Assembly: GCA_949127925.1 (NCBI GenBank)
Contig: CASBQX010000292.1
Coordinates: 1 to 5,365 of the forward strand
Origin: Synechococcales cyanobacterium PMM_0002
GTDB lineage: Bacteria > Cyanobacteriota > Cyanobacteriia > Elainellales > Elainellaceae
Direction of reading: 5' to 3'
DNA length: 5,365 nucleotides
In this document: positions 4,032 to 5,365 of the stretch, piece by piece
Position numbering within the stretch: position 1 is the stretch's first letter
Layout of the letters: each line of letters opens with the position of its first letter
Translations under genes and position numbers: made by a program
The notes under the pieces: generated by a model
What the model saw: only the letters and a program-made list of their open reading frames with translations
Database searches by the model: none
Told to the model about the DNA's origin: nothing

Positions 4032-5365
4032 ATGGGTATCGCTACAATCAACCCGGCGACCGGGGAAACGATTCAGACCTTTAAAGGGCTAAGTGATGCA
4101 GCGATCGCCCGCGCGATTGACACCGCACAGCAAAGCTTTGAACAATACCGTCGGACGTCGTTGGCGCAACGAGCTACTTGGCTGCACGCTGCTGCCAGCC
4201 TGCTCGTCGAGGAGAAGGAAATATTTGCAAAAACGATGACAGTAGAAATGGGGAAACCCATTGCCGCCGCCATTGCCGAAGTGGAAAAGTGTGCCGCCGT
4301 CTGCCGCTACTATGCCGACCACTCCGAGCAGTTTTTGGCACCTGTCACCATCGAAACCGATGCCAGCCATAGCTATGTCATGTATCAACCGTTGGGTGTG
4401 GTGCTGGCAGTGATGCCTTGGAATTTTCCATTTTGGCAGGTGTTTCGGTTTGCGGCTCCGGCGCTGATGGCGGGCAATGTGGGGCTGCTCAAACACGCTT
4501 CCAATGTGCCTCAGTCGGCGTTGGCGATCGCCGACATTTTTCAACGAGCGGGCTTTCCAGAGGGGGCCTTTGAGACGTTATTAGTCGGTGCAGACAAGGT
4601 AGCCCAAATCATTGCTGATCCGCGAGTTAAAGCTGCCACCCTCACGGGCAGCGAATCTGCTGGCGCTAGCCTTGCCGCTGCTGCCGGAACGCAAATTAAA
4701 AAAACTGTATTAGAGCTGGGCGGCAGTGACCCGTTTATTGTGCTAGAAAGTGCAGATTTGGAAACCGCCGTGGCCACCGCCGTCACGGCCCGGATGATTA
4801 ACAACGGCCAGTCTTGCATCGCCGCCAAGCGGTTCATTGTCCAAGAGTCGATCGCTGACGCATTTACCCAAAAATTAGTCGAAAAATACGCCGCCCTCAA
4901 AATTGGCGACCCGCTGCTGCCCGAGGTGCAAATTGGCCCTTTAGCCACTCCTGCCATCCTGCAAGAGGTGCATCAACAGGTGCAAAGCTGCATTGCCGCT
5001 GGCGGTAAGGTGCTGATTGGCGGCGATCCCGATGCTGTGCCCACGCGCTCTGACCCGGCTCTGAGTCGAGGGAACTTCTACCCTCCTACGATTGTGGCTA
5101 ACTTGCCCCACGATGCTGCGATCGCCCGAGAGGAAATTTTTGGTCCGGTCGCCACGCTGTTTCGCGTCGCCGATTTGGATGCCGCCATTGCCCTAGCCAA
5201 TGACACCACCTTTGGCCTAGGTTCTAGCGCCTGGACTCAAATCCCGGCCGAACGCGATCGCCTGATTGCTGAGATTGAAGCAGGCTCGGTTTTCATCAAC
5301 GGTATGGTCAAATCTGACCCCCGTCTCCCCTTTGGCGGCATCAAACGCTCTGGCTATGGCCGCGA
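4032..5365 (+). CDS. gabD: succinic semialdehyde dehydrogenase, 3'-truncated by the window edge
   Basis: The frame is open from ATG 4032 to the right edge, giving 444 codons plus 2 nt. It oxidises succinic semialdehyde to succinate, and in cyanobacteria this completes the 2-oxoglutarate bypass and the GABA shunt. Catalytic features are MPWNFPFWQ with Asn131, the cofactor-loop motif TLTGSESAG, ELGG with the general base Glu228, and GQSCIAAKR with the nucleophile Cys262. EEIFGPVA and PFGGIKRSGYGR mark the C-terminal part. Cyanobacterial enzymes of this short class have about 455 residues, so only about ten are missing. E. coli GabD (482) has a longer N-terminus. Only one Cys is present in the catalytic loop, as in the NADP-dependent enzyme of Synechococcus PCC 7002, whose catalytic residue is also numbered Cys262. 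NADP use is therefore likely but inferred. Four HIP1 octamers lie inside the gene. The enzyme is cytosolic. A related medium-chain semialdehyde substrate cannot be fully excluded. Confidence 0.93.
   Translation, partial: MGIATINPATGETIQTFKGLSDAAIARAIDTAQQSFEQYRRTSLAQRATWLHAAASLLVEEKEIFAKTMTVEMGKPIAAAIAEVEKCAAVCRYYADHSEQFLAPVTIETDASHSYVMYQPLGVVLAVMPWNFPFWQVFRFAAPALMAGNVGLLKHASNVPQSALAIADIFQRAGFPEGAFETLLVGADKVAQIIADPRVKAATLTGSESAGASLAAAAGTQIKKTVLELGGSDPFIVLESADLETAVATAVTARMINNGQSCIAAKRFIVQESIADAFTQKLVEKYAALKIGDPLLPEVQIGPLATPAILQEVHQQVQSCIAAGGKVLIGGDPDAVPTRSDPALSRGNFYPPTIVANLPHDAAIAREEIFGPVATLFRVADLDAAIALANDTTFGLGSSAWTQIPAERDRLIAEIEAGSVFINGMVKSDPRLPFGGIKRSGYGR
4101..4108. repeat. HIP1 octamer GCGATCGC
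   Basis: First of four copies in the dehydrogenase gene, encoding part of AAIAR. Confidence 0.9.
4524..4531. repeat. HIP1 octamer GCGATCGC
   Basis: Second copy in the dehydrogenase gene, in the form GGCGATCGCC, encoding part of LAIAD. Confidence 0.9.
5118..5125. repeat. HIP1 octamer GCGATCGC
   Basis: Third copy in the dehydrogenase gene, encoding part of AAIAR. Confidence 0.9.
5254..5261. repeat. HIP1 octamer GCGATCGC
   Basis: Fourth copy in the dehydrogenase gene, in a different reading phase from the earlier ones (encodes RDR), so codon choice for one peptide does not explain all copies. Confidence 0.9.

Noticed and set aside
3965..4084. 39-codon ORF from ATG 3965 overlapping the dehydrogenase start
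   Set aside because: It has no ribosome-binding sequence upstream, no recognisable family and Arg/Gly-rich low-complexity content. The downstream ATG 4032 has AAGGAG at good spacing.
4089..4957. Long reverse-strand ORFs of 151 and 138 codons within the dehydrogenase gene
   Set aside because: They are antisense shadows of a strongly conserved coding frame. Their translations are low-complexity (His/Arg-rich or Ala/Ser-rich) and match no family.
1..5365. Mobile element, CRISPR array, tRNA, toxin-antitoxin or defence system
   Set aside because: No transposase or nuclease motif, no regularly spaced repeats, no terminal inverted repeats with target duplications and no tRNA-like cloverleaf were seen. 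All five main genes are ordinary chromosomal families.

Overview
The window looks like cyanobacterial chromosome. The octamer GCGATCGC (HIP1, which is hugely over-represented in many cyanobacteria) occurs six times in 5.4 kb, where chance predicts about 0.1. Two of the five clear genes belong to ycf families otherwise known from red-algal plastids (Ycf46 and Ycf35). The last gene is the short, single-cysteine succinic semialdehyde dehydrogenase typical of cyanobacteria. I cannot name a genus.

All five genes lie on the + strand. Nucleotides 1-1275 are the 3' part of a ycf46-type AAA+ ATPase gene, whose start is off the left edge. After a 162-nt gap with two small hairpins comes the Ycf35/DUF1257 gene (1438-1791), closed by a perfect 14-bp rho-independent terminator (1813-1847). 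Next is an inositol-monophosphatase-superfamily gene (1993-2844). It lacks its own Shine-Dalgarno sequence and is overlapped by a possible 33-codon leader ORF (1911-2012). The gap at 2845-3137 is the most structured non-coding stretch. It holds a consensus NtcA half-site pair, then a series of hairpins ending in a weak stem plus T7 just before the ribosome-binding site of a Crp/Fnr-type regulator (3138-3821). The window ends inside a succinic semialdehyde dehydrogenase gene (4032 to the right edge) that lacks only the last few codons.

Functionally, the dehydrogenase would supply the last step of the cyanobacterial route from 2-oxoglutarate to succinate. The phosphatase is either an inositol-phosphate phosphatase or a 3'(2'),5'-bisphosphate nucleotidase. 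The Crp-like protein keeps a cyclic-nucleotide pocket but has an altered DNA-recognition helix. Ycf46 and Ycf35 are conserved in photosynthetic lineages and have only partly understood roles. No mobile element, CRISPR array, tRNA or rRNA was seen. The content is mostly housekeeping. The points most worth following are the structured leader upstream of the Crp-like gene, a 22-residue insertion in the AAA domain of Ycf46, and the possible coupled leader ORF before the phosphatase gene.
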